Below, piece by piece: positions 36,141-48,612 of a DNA stretch of 64,000 nucleotides; within the stretch, counting starts at the first letter, position 1, and each line of letters begins with the position of its first letter. Under the pieces are notes generated by a model. It was not told where the DNA came from. It worked only from the letters and a program-made list of their open reading frames with translations, and did no database searches. Origin of the DNA: Meloidogyne chitwoodi (taxonomy: Eukaryota; Nematoda; Chromadorea; Rhabditida; Meloidogynidae); the NCBI GenBank assembly GCA_015183035.1, contig JACZZP010000014.1, positions 1,612,001 through 1,676,000 of the forward strand, written 5' to 3'. The position numbers were made by a program, and so were the translations under genes.

Positions 36141-38728
36141 TTTGAGACTCTAATGGACTTGAAGGTAATTTTTTATTTCTATTTTATCCTCCTTGGGGTA
36201 ATTTAGAGTTTTGGATAAGTAAAAGTTTTGAAAAATGGGAATTTTGGGTAAATATAAATGAGACTCTAATATACCTTGATAACTTAAAGATTGGGATATC
36301 TTTAAAAAATATAAGAAAATTTAATAAAATTTTAATTTTTTAGTTAAAGAAAAAACAACCTCATATCTTGCCCGGTGCTTCTTTCAACTGTGTTAAATAG
36401 AAAAAACAACAAAAAAAATAAAAATTTTTTTTTATATTTTCTTCAGTCAAAAATAAACAACTTTTATAAAAAAATAATAATCAAAAAATTAAAAAACAAC
36501 AATAAATAAATTAATTAAAATTAAGAGAATATCTTCTCTTAAGAGAAAAGATATCCTATAAAAGAAGAAGAAAAAACAATTGTTTGTTTGTCTCTCTTTA
36601 AACAACTTTTTCTAGTCAAAGCAAAATCTTCTTTTTTCATTTTTTAACAAAAGAAAATGAATGAGCTATTTTTATTGAAAAATGAATCTCAAAATTTAAT
36701 TTTATTTTTTAATCTTTACATTACTAAAATTTAATTTTTTTTTAAACTTTCCAAGAAAAATTCTTTTAAAATATTCCACTATTTTTGTTTTTTCTTTTTC
36801 TCTAAATTCTATTGCACTCTTTGCAGCATTTATTAAATTGTTCTTAAAAATTGTAAAATCTTTTTAAAAAATATTTTTTAATTTCTAAATTGTTCAAAAT
36901 ACCTAAAACAAAAATTTTGAAAAAAAGAAAAATTTTAAAAAAAAATCTAAAAAACTAGACTCAAAAAGTATTTTTAAAACAAGTTTTAAGTGTTTAAACA
37001 AGTTTTGCACTTTTAGATGTTTTGAACATAATTAAAGTTTTAATCTTTCAACTTTATGTTATTTCTTTTCTTTCTTTCTCTTCCTCATCTAATTTAATTA
37101 CGGGATCTCTAATTGCTCAATTTCTCTTTTCTATTATTTAAAAATAAAAACATGTCAGAATTGTTTAGTTTATATTATTACATTATGTTTTTTAGTATTT
37201 AATTAAAAATAAATATATTTAAAAAAATAATTGTTTGTTTTAATTTTTAAAAGTGTTTTAGGCTGCAAATTAAAAAAAAATTTTGCAAAAAAATTAATAA
37301 ATAAATACCCTTTCTTTAAAAAAGGGAAATGAAAGTAGACAGGAAGTAACTAAAATAGACTGTCTTTTTTACATTGTGAAATTGTTAAATTTACTTTAAG
37401 AAAAAAGTTTTTAAATATAATTATTTTCACGCAAATATATTTTTTAAATATTTTAACTTTTTTACAACTGCAAAAATAAAAGAAAATTAATTTAATTTTT
37501 TTAATAACTTTAATAAGAAAAAATTTATTTTTCTGAGCCAATTATTTCATAAATTTTCTATAAAAAAACAAAAAATTAAAAAAATTTTTAATTCCAGTTC
37601 AAACTCAGTTTTATTGAACAACAGTATTTAACTCGCGTCAAAACATTCTTGCGCCCAAATAACCACAAACTATTAAACAACTGTTTTTAAGTTTATATTT
37701 TTTAATAAAAATAATAATATATTTTTATTTTTTTATAATTATTAAAAATTAATTCTCTAATGGAACATTAAAAAATAAATAAAAATATTTAAAATATTTT
37801 TAATTTAATCCTTTATATCTGATTAAAGAACAAAAAAAAAGATCTTTAAAAAATAAAAGGAATTTAATTTATAAAAATATTTAAAAAAACATCAATCACT
37901 TTTTTTTTTATAAATTACTTTAATTTTATAACAAAAATATTTTTGCAATTTTTTGGTTTCAAAAGCAAAAAAAATATAAGAAAAAAATAACTTTTAAAGT
38001 TTATTTTTAGTTATTAATATTTTTATTTATTTTTAGAAAATTCATTAAATTCTTTTAATAAAAGAATTTTTTAAAAATAAAATTCCAATCTTAAAAAATA
38101 ATAAAAATAAAAAAATTTTAAGGGGGACGTTTGAGTCTGAGATATTTTTTGTTAAACATTTTGGAAATCAACAAATTATATTCATTTTAAATATTTATGT
38201 CAAAGTTGGAGCGATTTGTATCCAAAAAAAGAACATTTTCTCTTCACTTAAATTTACACAATCTCCCCAAACAATTTTATTTTTTAATTTTAGGAATTGA
38301 AGAAAATGAAGACATAAAAAAATATTTATTTAAAAAAAATATTAATTTAGAGTGCAAAAACTATTATTAAAAATTAAATAAATATTAATCTTTCTTTTTT
38401 AACGTCATTTAGAAAAACATTTAAATATAAAATAAGTCCTTTTTAGGTCAAAAAATACTAAAAATTAATATTTATTTTTAAGGGATTTCTTTCTTTTTTA
38501 AAAAAAAGATTTATTTTTAAGGTTTTTATGTCATTTCTATCTAAATATATTTTTACATAATTTTTAAAAATGTATTTAGTATAACTTTTAAGGTTCCATG
38601 ATTTATAAATATATCAAAAATATTTGGAATTAAATATTGATTTAAAAATTTTGAGAAAAATGAGCAAATAAAAAAATAAGATCAGTTCGACTTTTAATAA
38701 TTTAAAGCAAATAAGGAAAAACAATTCT
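36141..38728. other. AT-rich gene desert, part 2
   Basis: No gene, RNA or clear transposon recognised. Mostly A/T runs. A small palindrome GAGAATATCTTCTCTTAAGA lies near 36525-36550. Confidence 0.5.
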
Positions 38729-40279
38729 TCAATCCTCATAAACTCTATTGTAGTTAGCTTTCATATACTCTCTAGCTCCATTCAGTCCATTCGAAATACC
38801 TAAGAATAAAAAATATTAAAAAAATTATTTATGATTAATTGTAGTACCAAGTTTACTTAAATTCTTTTTATAAATACTTAACGGATAAAAAACTTAAGTC
38901 TACCCGCTTGTAAATTCACCCTCTTATAGTAATTGAAAAAAATTTAAATTTTTAAAGTCAATTTCTAATTAGTTAAATGTATTTTACATAAGAAAAAATC
39001 AATTTTTAGTAAAATCAATACCTTCTACTAGTGACTCCCAATTAGCTACTACTTGTTCCTCAAAATAAGCAAGGTTAGAATCTTCAAGAAATTCTGCACA
39101 TGCTCTGCAAAAAAGATCAATGATCTCAACTTTTCTTATATAATCAGCGTGAAGCTAAAAATTATTCCATTAAGTTTAAACGTAAAATTAAAAAATATAA
39201 ACATACCAATTGTCCTCCACTCGTGGCTGAAGGCTGTACAGGCCATTGCACTTGATCAACAAACTGTAGAAATTTATTATAAAATAAAAATCTTTTAAAA
39301 TTACCGGCGCCAATACCACAAAATTATCTCTCATATTTTGAACATGCTCCCATAAAACTAAATAAAAGTTTATACTTTTATATATTTTACAAATTTTTAC
39401 ACTAACACCATCATTTGATGGCTACAAAACAAAAATTTTCAATTTTAACATTTAACCTGCAAATCTCGTTCCAATCGCTTGGTGAAAACCAAGATTTACT
39501 CTAGCTTCCTTGCTCACAAACCAATTGCAAATGCCAGTTAGCTCGTTAAAGCGCTCAATAAGCTGGTCTTTCCTCTAAAAAAAATTAAATCTTATTTAAA
39601 AAATTTAATTAAATAAAAAAACAAACAATTTTTAACTTAATTATCCATCCTTTTAAAAGTTTAACGATAAAAATATCAAATAATTTAGACACCCTAATAA
39701 AGGACCATTTTACATTAAACTGAATAAATTTAATTATTTGAGCTAACAATTCATTAGCTAAATTTATTTTTTTATTTTTCATGAATATTTTAAAAAATAA
39801 TTCTTATTTAAAGAATAAAATCTAAGTCAACATAAACAAGGAACTAACAAACACACTTGAACAATAAAAAGAACCCAACAATAGGCATTGTCTAAACAAT
39901 AACAAAAATACATTTTTTCTATATTTATTGTACTCATTAAATTCTTTTTAAAATTTTTTTATTTAAACAATTTTTAGAAAATAAGATCAATCCTTATTTT
40001 GTCCAGTTCTGGCCCCTCTAGTATCTTACAATTAGTGTAACTTTTAAATTAATCTTGAATCTAAAATTCTCATTAAAGCCAAAAATGTAATAGAATCTCT
40101 TGAATATATGCTTAGAATGTCTGAATTATTGATTTTATCGTTAACTCTCAAAAAAGAACTTTTCAAAATAAAAGGATTTAATAAAAAAAACTAACATCTT
40201 CCAATTCCAATTCATTGTTATTAATTGGTGGAGCCGTTGTTGCTCGTGAACCACTTGACTCAGAATTTGAGTATTCCAT
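38729..40279 (-). CDS. Uncharacterised protein, about 200 residues
   Basis: I do not recognise this gene. Reading the minus strand, an exon starting MEYSNSESSGSRATTAPPIN (ATG at 40279) is followed after a ~600-base intron by KDQLIERFNELTGICNWFVS and ARVNLGFHQAIGTRFA. Then come LWEHVQNMRDNFVVLAP, FVDQVQWPVQPSATSGG, IDLFCRACAEFLEDSNLAYF, EQVVANWESLVEG and GLNGAREYMKANYNRVYED, ending at 38729. Segments have normal amphipathic helical composition, typical introns and good splice sites, so I believe it is a real soluble helical protein. Exon junctions are approximate, and a short exon near 39410 (PSNDG) is uncertain. Confidence 0.6.
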
Positions 40280-40598
40280 AATTTACAAAGTATTTTATAA
40301 TTATCTATAAAGTATATAAACTTAAAATGTATAAAATTCAAACAATATTAATTAGGGGGCAACGGTTAACATTTTTTAATAAATTTAATCTGGTTCAGAA
40401 CAGATTTGCACTTCGACTTTTCGTCAAAGGACTTTTAATCAAAATATTATTGGATGTGATATATTTATAGGTCAAAAAAGAAATGAATGAACAAAAATAA
40501 CATGTCTTTTAAATAAACACACAAACATTAACAAAATATATCAGTTATATCATACCTATTACAATAATATATAATTGTTTTATCACCCATCAATTCAT

Positions 40599-41553
40599 TC
40601 ATTTTTCACCGCCCTTCTCATTCTTTGACACCAAATTCTTCGCATCTTTCTTTTTGTTCAGCTCCAGCTTTTTCAATTTTGGAATTTTAGACTTCTTTTT
40701 TCTCTTCTTACTTAAATCCATATTCGATTGGGTCACATCTTCTTGTTCATCCAAAGTTTTTTCAGCTTCCTGAGTTTTGACTTCTTTTTCATTTCCTTGA
40801 TTGCCTACAACGACTGAAACTGTCTTTGACCGAACATCAACTCCTTTATTCGCTTGAACTGGCTTTGAAGATTCTTCAAGTATCATTGATGGATTGTAAC
40901 CAGATTTTGTTACTGACAATGCAGTAGTTCCAGTACTTGTTGTCGTCAATGTAGTCGTAGCCGTTTTAGGGTTGACACGTGATTGTTGGGTAGCAGTGGC
41001 ACCAGTAGCAGTGGTTGCCGTAGAATCGGGTATCTTTAGAATTAAAAGAAATTAAAAAAACATTCAAAGCTAACCGATTTTGTATTTTCCAATTCCGCAA
41101 GAAGCTTCTCTCTCAGTTCAATTGTCGCCGTCTCCTCAATAGGTTCCCTTTCACGAGTTCTTTGCCCAGTTTGCCGCGATTTCATCTCATGTTCGTCTGT
41201 TGCGCTATATGTACCAGAATTTGGATCAAGTATTTTCAGCCTGTGCATTTTAGAAGAATCTGGGTTGTTATCTCTTCGCTTTTTAGATGATCCTTGAGAA
41301 ATAGAATGAGAAACAGAGCGAGAAACAGAATGAGAAGGCGAGTCAGTCTTCCTTGAGAGCATTGAATTAGTCTTTACACTCATTTTCCGCGAAGACTTTG
41401 AACTTGTTTTTTGCGATTTCATGTTGTTCTTCTAAAAAAATAAGAAGAGATGAAGAGAAGTAAAAAACAAACCTTTTTCTTAGCACACTGTAAAACAATT
41501 GTAAAAGAAGCGAATAACAAGGAAGCAATCCACATCATGAAAAACGGCAGCAT
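40599..41553 (-). CDS. Ser/Thr/Lys-rich protein with N-terminal membrane anchor
   Basis: Unrecognised. The ATG at 41553 gives MLPFFMMWIASLLFASFTIV, a strongly hydrophobic start ending at CAKKKK. That is either a signal peptide or, given the following lysines, a signal anchor. After one 43-base intron the rest is disordered: Ser-rich and basic (SHSVSRSVSHSISQGSSKKR), a short ELREKLLAELENTKS helix, a Thr/Ala tract, an acidic region, then a Lys-rich end (KKRKKKSKIPKLKKLELNKK). A second intron lies near 41040-41075. Composition suggests a nematode-specific, poorly conserved protein. Confidence 0.6.
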
Positions 41554-42157
41554 AATTAAACGTTGATATTTATTTTTAACAGAAAAATATGAAGAGTAGA
41601 GAGCAGGATTAGATAAAATAGGAAAATATTAATGCTTTTATATGTTTTTAATAATTTCAACAGAAAAGGTAAAAAAAGATTAATTAAAAATCTGAAACGC
41701 GACACTCAAAAAAAAAGAACAAAAAAATTTGCAAAAATTTAAATGAATCAAAATGATAAAATTTTCACTTGAATCCATTATAAAACATCGAATGACAAAA
41801 TGTCACTTTATGCCAATGGACTTTTCGTCAAAATTTTATTGGGGTGTGGTTCTTTCTTCTCAACAAACTTTATACTCCAGTTCGTTTTAAGTCATAAAAA
41901 AGTAAAAAAATAAATAGGAAAATAAATCTTAACACTTTTTACAAAACCTTGCTGACAAAATAAAAATAATTCAGTGTAGTGGTAAATTGTCTGTTGACGA
42001 AAATTCTGTTGTTAAAATAAAAATATTTAGTGATATTTTCTTACTGTAGTTTAAAGAAAAGATTAAAACAAATTTTAGAGAAAAAGATTTAGAGAAACTT
42101 TTTCTGTTTTTTAACAAACTTTTTAGAATTCAAAATTTACAAAAATAAAAGCAATAA

Positions 42158-43775
42158 ATGGGTTCAAGAGAAAGACGAACAGGATTATTTGGTCATGCAA
42201 AATATTCGGACACAGTTATACGAAATATTCCAGAATCTGTGCGAAAAGCAGTTAGTTGTTTTTTTTTATTTAAAAATTAAAATTTCTAGGTTAGAGAAGA
42301 TATTGCTGCAATAGTGGATCCTTCTTTAGCAAATACACGTATAATACCCGGCAGAAAACGCTCTATTCTTGATTTTAATAAAAACAGCGGAGGAGAGAAG
42401 ATTGTTTCTAGAACTGAGGTTTTTAATTTTAATTCTTTTATTAAAAAATTATCTTTTAATTTAGTTTTGAATTTCTATTCTGAATTTATAAAATATTTTT
42501 AATTTTAAGGCTCAAAATAACCATAAATCAAAACAAAATTTTGTTACAATGATTGACCCTTTGGAAAACACACTTTCAACGCCTAACATGAAACGGCCAC
42601 ATATGGAAGCTGAAAATAATGTAAAAATATTTTAAAATGATTTTGTGCAAGTAGTGTGGTTTTTTGGAGTTAATTTTGAAGATTTTTTCGGGATTTGACT
42701 TGGGGGTTTTGATATTTAATTTACACTTGTTTACATGTTGGGATAGGAATGTTACATAGAAAAACAAGTTTTATTTTTTTAAATTTAAGTTAAATCAACA
42801 ACAGCATCAAAATCTCAACTTTGGCTCAAAAAAAATTAATCTCAAGAAAATTGCTGCAAAACTTCAAGATTCTCATCCTTCAATAACCCTACGATCTGAT
42901 GAGCCAAGAACACTTTCTGATGCAAGTTTCTCACTTGTTAAGAATGCACTTTCAGCAAGAAAAGAAAAATCTACTTCTCAATATAGACTCGTAAAAAAAT
43001 TAATTTTTTAATTTAAAAAAATAAATAAAATAATTTAGAGCCCATTTCGAACACTTTCTGATCAAACAATGTATTTGGGAGAACAAAATGATGATAAAGA
43101 CAAAACTGTACAGGATATTGATTTTCAATATTTGGAAGAATCCCCAACTGCGGAAATGGAGGTTTTTTTAATTTAATTTTTAAAATATTGTTTAAAATGG
43201 AATGAATCATTCCTTTTTTAGTTATATTTCGTGACATAATGTCAGCTCCACTTGATTTTTTTGACTCGGGGGTTTCTTTCTAATCAATTTTTAAAATTAT
43301 TAGTTTTCACTGTTACATAGAAAAACAAGAAAAATCAAGGGATAATGATGTTTATCAAAATAATAATTTTTTTAAATTTTTCAGTTAAGTCTAGGAGAAT
43401 GTTCTTCTTATCCGATGGACACATCTATTCGGCCACCACCACTACCTATTCAACATTCCTTTTCTTCTCCAGCACCAGAAGAATATGATGATAATTTTAA
43501 TGTTTATAGCAATAGATTTGATGAAAGTTGTTTTGATGTTCTTGCTGGTAAGTAAATTATTTTGACAATTTTTAATTTTGACAAAATAGAATACTTCCAT
43601 ATCCTTTTATTTTTAAATTAAAAAAAAGAAATTTAAGAGAACAATATTACCAAAATTTTTAAAATTTCTCACGTCTAAATGGGACGATTAAATGGATTTT
43701 TAAATTTTAGGTGAAGAAGAATGTCAGCAACCTGAAGGTAGCAATGGAACAGTTTATCCATTTAGTTTTTTTTGA
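42158..43775 (+). CDS. Uncharacterised Ser/Pro-rich protein, about 290 residues
   Basis: Unrecognised. The ATG at 42158 opens MGSRERRTGLFGHAKYSDTV. Later exons give REDIAAIVDPSLANTRIIPG, NLKKIAAKLQDSHPSITLRS, EPRTLSDASFSLVKNALSAR, SPFRTLSDQTMYLGEQ, LSLGECSSYPMDTSIRPPPL and DESCFDVLAGEEECQQPEGS, ending PFSFF at 43773-43775. Six or so introns, some 100-250 bases, separate them. It is mostly disordered with repeated RTLSD motifs. Two introns (42640-42780 and 43230-43345) share a repeat ending TGTTACATAGAAAAACAAG. Short basic and acidic motifs hint at a regulatory protein, but I cannot name one. Confidence 0.6.
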
Positions 43776-44090
43776 AATTTATTTTTTATATTTTATTTAT
43801 ATTTGTTTACTTTGTTATATATAAATAAGTCATTCATTGTAAGTGCCTTTTAAATAATTCCCATTTTCTTGTGTTATTTTCTTGTGATTTTTTTGGTTTA
43901 TTATTTGTGCCATTTTGTCATTATTTTATGAAGGATTTATTTTTTGAATTTTTTAAAAATTTTTTTGAAAGATTAAAACTCTATTTTACTCTTAAAACTA
44001 TTTTTTATTTAATTTTTTAACATGGCATAATAATTTTAAATTTTAAAATATTTCTAGTTTTGGAAGATTCTAATTACTGAGATCACAGCT

Positions 44091-47089
44091 ATGCCACAAA
44101 TTCGAGTATTTTTTTAAAACAAATTTTTAAAGTTAATTTTTATAGATTACTCCACTTGGTGCTGGACAAGATGTTGGAAGAAGTTGTATTTTAGTCACAA
44201 TTGGAGGAAAAAATATTATGCTTGATTGTGGAATGCATATGGGATTTACTGATGAAAGACGTTTTCCTGATTTTTCTTATATTGGTATTTTATTTTTTTA
44301 TTTTTTACCTTTGTCGATGTTTACATTAGTGACAAACTAGGAAAACAGAAAGCGTTTATATTATTTAATTATCTGCTAATCAATAGAGAGTAGGATGGCC
44401 TAGTGGATTAGGCCGCAGTTTAGTAACCAGTGTTTTCGTGACCGGGTTTCGGTCATGACCAAAAATCACCTGACCGAAATTTTTGGTCAGGTCAGATCAT
44501 TTTTATGACCGAAAAAGGCCGGTCAGTCATGTTTTGGTCATTTTGTCATTTTCTACGTTACAAAACGTGACCGGATATGACCTGACCGAAACTGCGGTCA
44601 TGGTCAGGTCAGGTCATTTTTGATGACCGAAATTTCCGGTCAGGTCATTTTTATGACCGGGAAAAGGCCGGTCACGCAAACACTGTTAGTAACTAAGGGT
44701 CCAGGGTTCGAAGAAAAAAGTATACTAGTTTTTTTGAGACTGGTTACTGCAGTTTTTGACACTTTTAGATTGGACTCTTTTTTGTTCTCATTAATTAAAG
44801 ATTTTTCTATTTTTTTTAATTGAACAAATATATATTTTTTTAGTTTCTGGCGATTTAACTCCACATATTGATTGTGTTATTATCTCACATTTTCATCTTG
44901 ATCATTGTGGTGCTTTGCCTTATATGACAGAAATGGTTGGATATTCTGGTCCTTTATATATGACATATCCTACTAAAGCAATTGTTCCTGTTCTTTTGGT
45001 TTTTAAAAAAATTCTTTTTTTATTTTACATCTTTATATAGGAAGATTTTCGTAAAGTAGTTACCGAACATCGTGGTGAAAGTGTAAATTTTTTTACTTCA
45101 CAAATGATTAAGGATTGCATGAAAAAGGTTTTATTTTTTTCTTTTAAACTTTTATTTATTTATACATATTTACAGGCGACAGCAGTAAATTTACATGAAA
45201 TTGTTCAAGTAGATGAACAACTTAGTATTCAGCCATTTTATGCAGGTCATGTACTCGGTGCTGCTATGTTTCTTGTTAAAGTTGGAAGTGAATCGGTTTT
45301 TGTTTTAATTTTATTTTTAACTTTTTAATTTTCTTTTCTAGGTTCTTTACACTGGAGATTTTAATATGACACCTGATAGACATTTGGATGGAGCAAAAGT
45401 TCCTCCAGGTCTTCGCCCTGATGTTTTAATAACAGAAACAACTTATGCAACAACTGTTAGAGAATCTAAAAGAGTTAGAGAAAGAGATTTTTTAAATAAA
45501 GTACACGAGACAGTTCAAGGCGGTGGAAAGGTTTTTGGGGGAATTTTTTAAAATAATTATTTATATTTTTTTAAGGTTTTAATTCCTGTTTTTGCGTTGG
45601 GAAGAGTCCAGGAATTATGTATTCTGTTAGATATGTATTGGGATAGATTAGAACTTAAGGTTCCAATTTATTTTTCTGCTGGATTAGCTTCTAGAGCAAC
45701 AGAGGTTTTTTTATTTTTAAATAATTTAAACTCTTTAAAAGCAAATTTTCTATCATTTTTGTTTATAAAGAGTGTTTTGAGAATATTTAAAACAATTTTT
45801 TAAATATTTTTTAAGTATTATCGACTTTTCATAAACTGGACAAATGAGAAGGTTAAGCGAACATTTGTACAACGAAATATTTTCGATTTTAAACATATTA
45901 AACCTTGGCGAATGGAATATGCTGATATTCCTGGTCCAATGGTTTTATTTTCTACGCCAGGTTTTTTAATTTTTATATTTTTTAAAATAAAATAAAGGAA
46001 TGCTTCATGGTGGTCAATCACTTAAAGTTTTTAAAAAATGGTGTTCAGATGAAAGAAATGCAATTATAATGCCTGGTTATTGTACTGCTGGAACTGTTGG
46101 AGCTAAAGTTATTGCTGGGGCTAAAAAACTTGAAATTGATGGAAAAATGGTTTTTTTTTAAAGTTTTTATAATTTAAAAAAATTATTTTTAAGCATGAAA
46201 TAAATTTAAAAGTTGAATATATGTCATTTTCTGCTCATGCTGATGCTAAAGGTATAAAACAATTAATTAGAGATGTTGAACCAAACTCTGTACTTTTTGT
46301 TCATGGAGAAAATCAAAAGATGGATATTCTTAAAGGAGAAGTTGAAAAGGTTTTTTTAAAATAAAAAAATAATTTTAAATTTAAAACTTTTTGAGGAATT
46401 TGGACTTGAAGTATACAAACCAGCTAATGGAGAAACTGTATCAATATGTTCACAACCATCTATTTATGTTCAAGTACCAGAGCCATTAATCAGACGATCT
46501 TTGGCATTTATTCCACCAAAGGATGAAACAGCCTGTCCAATTGATGGTTTTCTTTATTTGGATAAACAAGTATTTTTTTAAAGATAATTTAAAATAAAAT
46601 ATATAATTTTAGAATAATGAATTATCAATGCTTTCAACTGAAGAGGCAGCAAAACATTTTGGTGTTGAATTACATTCTATTTGTCTAAGTGAGATATTTT
46701 GTACATCTGAAGAGCTTAATTGGGATGAAATTGCTGAAAGATTAAAACTTAATATTGATCCAGAACTTCAAACTAAACCGGTAAAATATATTTTTTATTT
46801 TGTTTAATAAAATAAGAAAAAATAAATAATATTCTATCGTTGGGGTTCGAACCCTCAACAATTTTTTGAAAACCCAAACGCTTGTCACTTAACCAAAGAT
46901 GCAACTTTTGCTTTCTTTATTTATTTCCTTTATATATTTTAGGACGGAATTGAACTTTTCGATTCTGAGTTAATACTCGCTCACGTACCAGAGCAGTCCA
47001 AGCAAGTAGAAATAATTTGGGATGAATGTCGAGAACATTTATTGAGCAGAATTCTTTATTTGATTCCAGCACAAAAAATGGAATTATAA
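44091..47089 (+). CDS. INTS11: INTS11: Integrator complex endonuclease subunit
   Basis: The zinc-dependent RNA endonuclease of Integrator, which cleaves snRNA and other nascent Pol II transcripts; a relative of CPSF73. [19 protein letters not shown] starts at 44091. Metallo-beta-lactamase motifs: LDCGMHMGF, the HxHxDH motif [13 protein letters not shown] (44887), AGHVLGA (45245) and [13 protein letters not shown] (45354). Beta-CASP motifs include [29 protein letters not shown] (46233) and FVHGE (46300). The C-terminal region ends [16 protein letters not shown] at 47089. All metal ligands are present, so it looks active. Intron 2 (44285-44843) contains a tRNA-like sequence with a hAT-like MITE. 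The intron at 46782-46940 holds another tRNA-like sequence. The last exon has been copied three times in the downstream cluster. Confidence 0.96.
44391..44712 (+). repeat. tRNA-like sequence split by a MITE in INTS11 intron 2
   Basis: With 44428-44685 and one duplication removed, GGATGGCCTAGTGGATTAGG is joined via GCAGTTTAGTAACTAAGG to CCAGGGTTCGAA. That reads like a tRNA D-arm, anticodon arm and T-loop, but the 3' acceptor part is lost. Confidence 0.55.
44428..44685. mobile_element. hAT-like MITE, 258 bases
   Basis: Ends CAGTGTTTTCGTGACCGG / CCGGTCACGCAAACACTG, with an interior of nested GGTCATGACC-type palindromes. An exact 8-base duplication TTAGTAAC flanks it (44420-44427 and 44686-44693). 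Confidence 0.88.
46836..46905 (-). repeat. tRNA-like sequence in an INTS11 intron
   Basis: The minus strand carries TTTGGTTAAGTGACAAGCG (A-box-like) and GAGGGTTCGAACCCC (B-box and T-stem). The acceptor stem (GTTGCAT against AACGATA) pairs poorly, so a pseudo-tRNA is likely. Confidence 0.45.
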
Positions 47090-47344
47090 ATATTTTTTTC
47101 AAATTTATTTTTTGTTTTATCTTTAAAACTTTCAAAAGACCACAATTTCTCCTTAGTTCAAGCGAATTTAAAACATTTTATTTATTTACAAACATACAAG
47201 GCAAAAATACAAATAACACAACAATATATAGGCAATACAAAAAACATTAATTTTATAATAAGAGAAAATTATATATTTATTATATCAATGTTTTTGCCTT
47301 CTTTCTCCTAACAATTTCTTCAGTATAAGTTTCGTTTGTTTTGC

Positions 47345-47794
47345 TCATTTCTCCTTTATGGCCTTGACGATGCAATAGACAATAGCGCCAACGCATCCAG
47401 AACACAAGAGGTAAGGAACAACAAAAAAAAGAAAAATAGAAAGTAGACCAGCTGTTGCAGCAGCAGCGTCAGGAACCTTCTCCTTCTCTTCCTGACCTTC
47501 TCCCATCTGAGACAGATGTTCAAGATTCTGCTCGTCATTATGCAACAACTAAAAGATAAAATAGTTAAATTAAAAAAAAAAAGAAAAGATATTCCTTACT
47601 TTTCCAGCCTGTGTAGGTTCATCTTTTGTAGCTTCATCTTTCAAGTCAACATTGATGTTCACTTCTTTTGTGTTGACTTGTTCAAAGTGCAACAATAGAA
47701 CAATGATGGAAAGTGCCAAAATATTGACGAGCATTGCCTGCTTTTTCCAAGAAGATCCATTGCTATTGTTGTTGTTGAAGATGATTGACTTCAT
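47345..47794 (-). CDS. Cluster copy A: small two-hydrophobic-segment protein
   Basis: First of five paralogues; family not recognised. Exon 1 (47600-47794) encodes MKSIIFNNNNSNGSSWKKQA, then a ~20-residue hydrophobic stretch and EQVNTKEVNINVDLKDEATK. A 51-base intron follows. Exon 2 (47345-47548) encodes LLHNDEQNLEHLSQMGEGQE, an acidic/Lys segment, Ala-rich residues and a hydrophobic segment with LLCSGCVGAIVYCIVKA, ending in KEK. Total about 132 residues. Either a signal-anchored hairpin with both ends cytosolic or, if cleaved after the first stretch, a short type I membrane protein. Copy A alone has HF in place of LI in the first hydrophobic segment. It converges with INTS11. Its stop overlaps a downstream ATG (ATGA). 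Confidence 0.7.
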
Positions 47795-48056
47795 TATTGT
47801 TTTGTTGTTGTTGAGAACAGAAGAAGAATTGTTGTATTGATGGTAATAGAATTTGAATGATGATAGTTATGTTTGTTTATATTGAGGTTTTTATATGTTT
47901 TAGAATTTAAAATTGTTAAAGATTTCATTTTATAGCTTCAATGTGCCTTGATGAGAACAGCTCACAATAAGCGGATCAGAGAACCGTGATATATAAGGTA
48001 TTGTGAAAGAAAAATAGGCACAAAATATAAAATAAAAGATGAAACTTTGGAGAGCA

Positions 48057-48408
48057 GGGGACGATTCAGATTAATCGGTTGTTTTTGGCCATACTTCTTT
48101 ATTTCTTAACCGATCTGAATAGTTCTTTTATTAATCGAAAGCATCCAATAAACGGATAAATTTAACCAATTGAACCGATCCAATCATATCACTAAACAAA
48201 AAGTTATAGCACGTTAAAAGTGTAAAATCGTGATTTTCGCATTTTTCGGTCATAGAATTTTTTAAAATCAACTGATCTGATCATCAAATTGGTGAAAAGA
48301 CTTAATTTTTCGAGGTCTTTCGAATGACATAAAAATTATTTAAAAAGATTTAAAATGAAAAAAGTTATACGAGCTATTCTGAATCGGCAGACTCTGAATC
48401 GTCCTTTA
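48057..48408. mobile_element. GATTCAGAGTCGGCC element, copy 1
   Basis: About 350 bases with degenerate terminal inverted repeats (GACGATTCAGATTAATCGG left; AATCGGCAGACTCTGAATCG right). It lies upstream of copy A and recurs at 49524 and, inverted, at 59331 as part of the duplicated unit. Confidence 0.7.
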
Positions 48409-48612
48409 CCGAACTTTGAAAATATTTACATTTTGCCATTCTAATTTTTTTTAAATCAATTTCGCGGAAATTTAATTCTTTATTCAAAATATTGATTTTA
48501 AAAGTACGTATTTTAATTAAGTACATTTTCAATTTTGTATAATAAACATGGTAATTTTAAAGCACTTTACTTTCATTTAAAGTATGAATACGAATCATTT
48601 ATTTTTATATTT

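Noticed and set aside
46836..46905. Functional tRNA in an INTS11 intron
   Set aside because: T-arm is good but the acceptor stem does not pair and the anticodon arm is poor.
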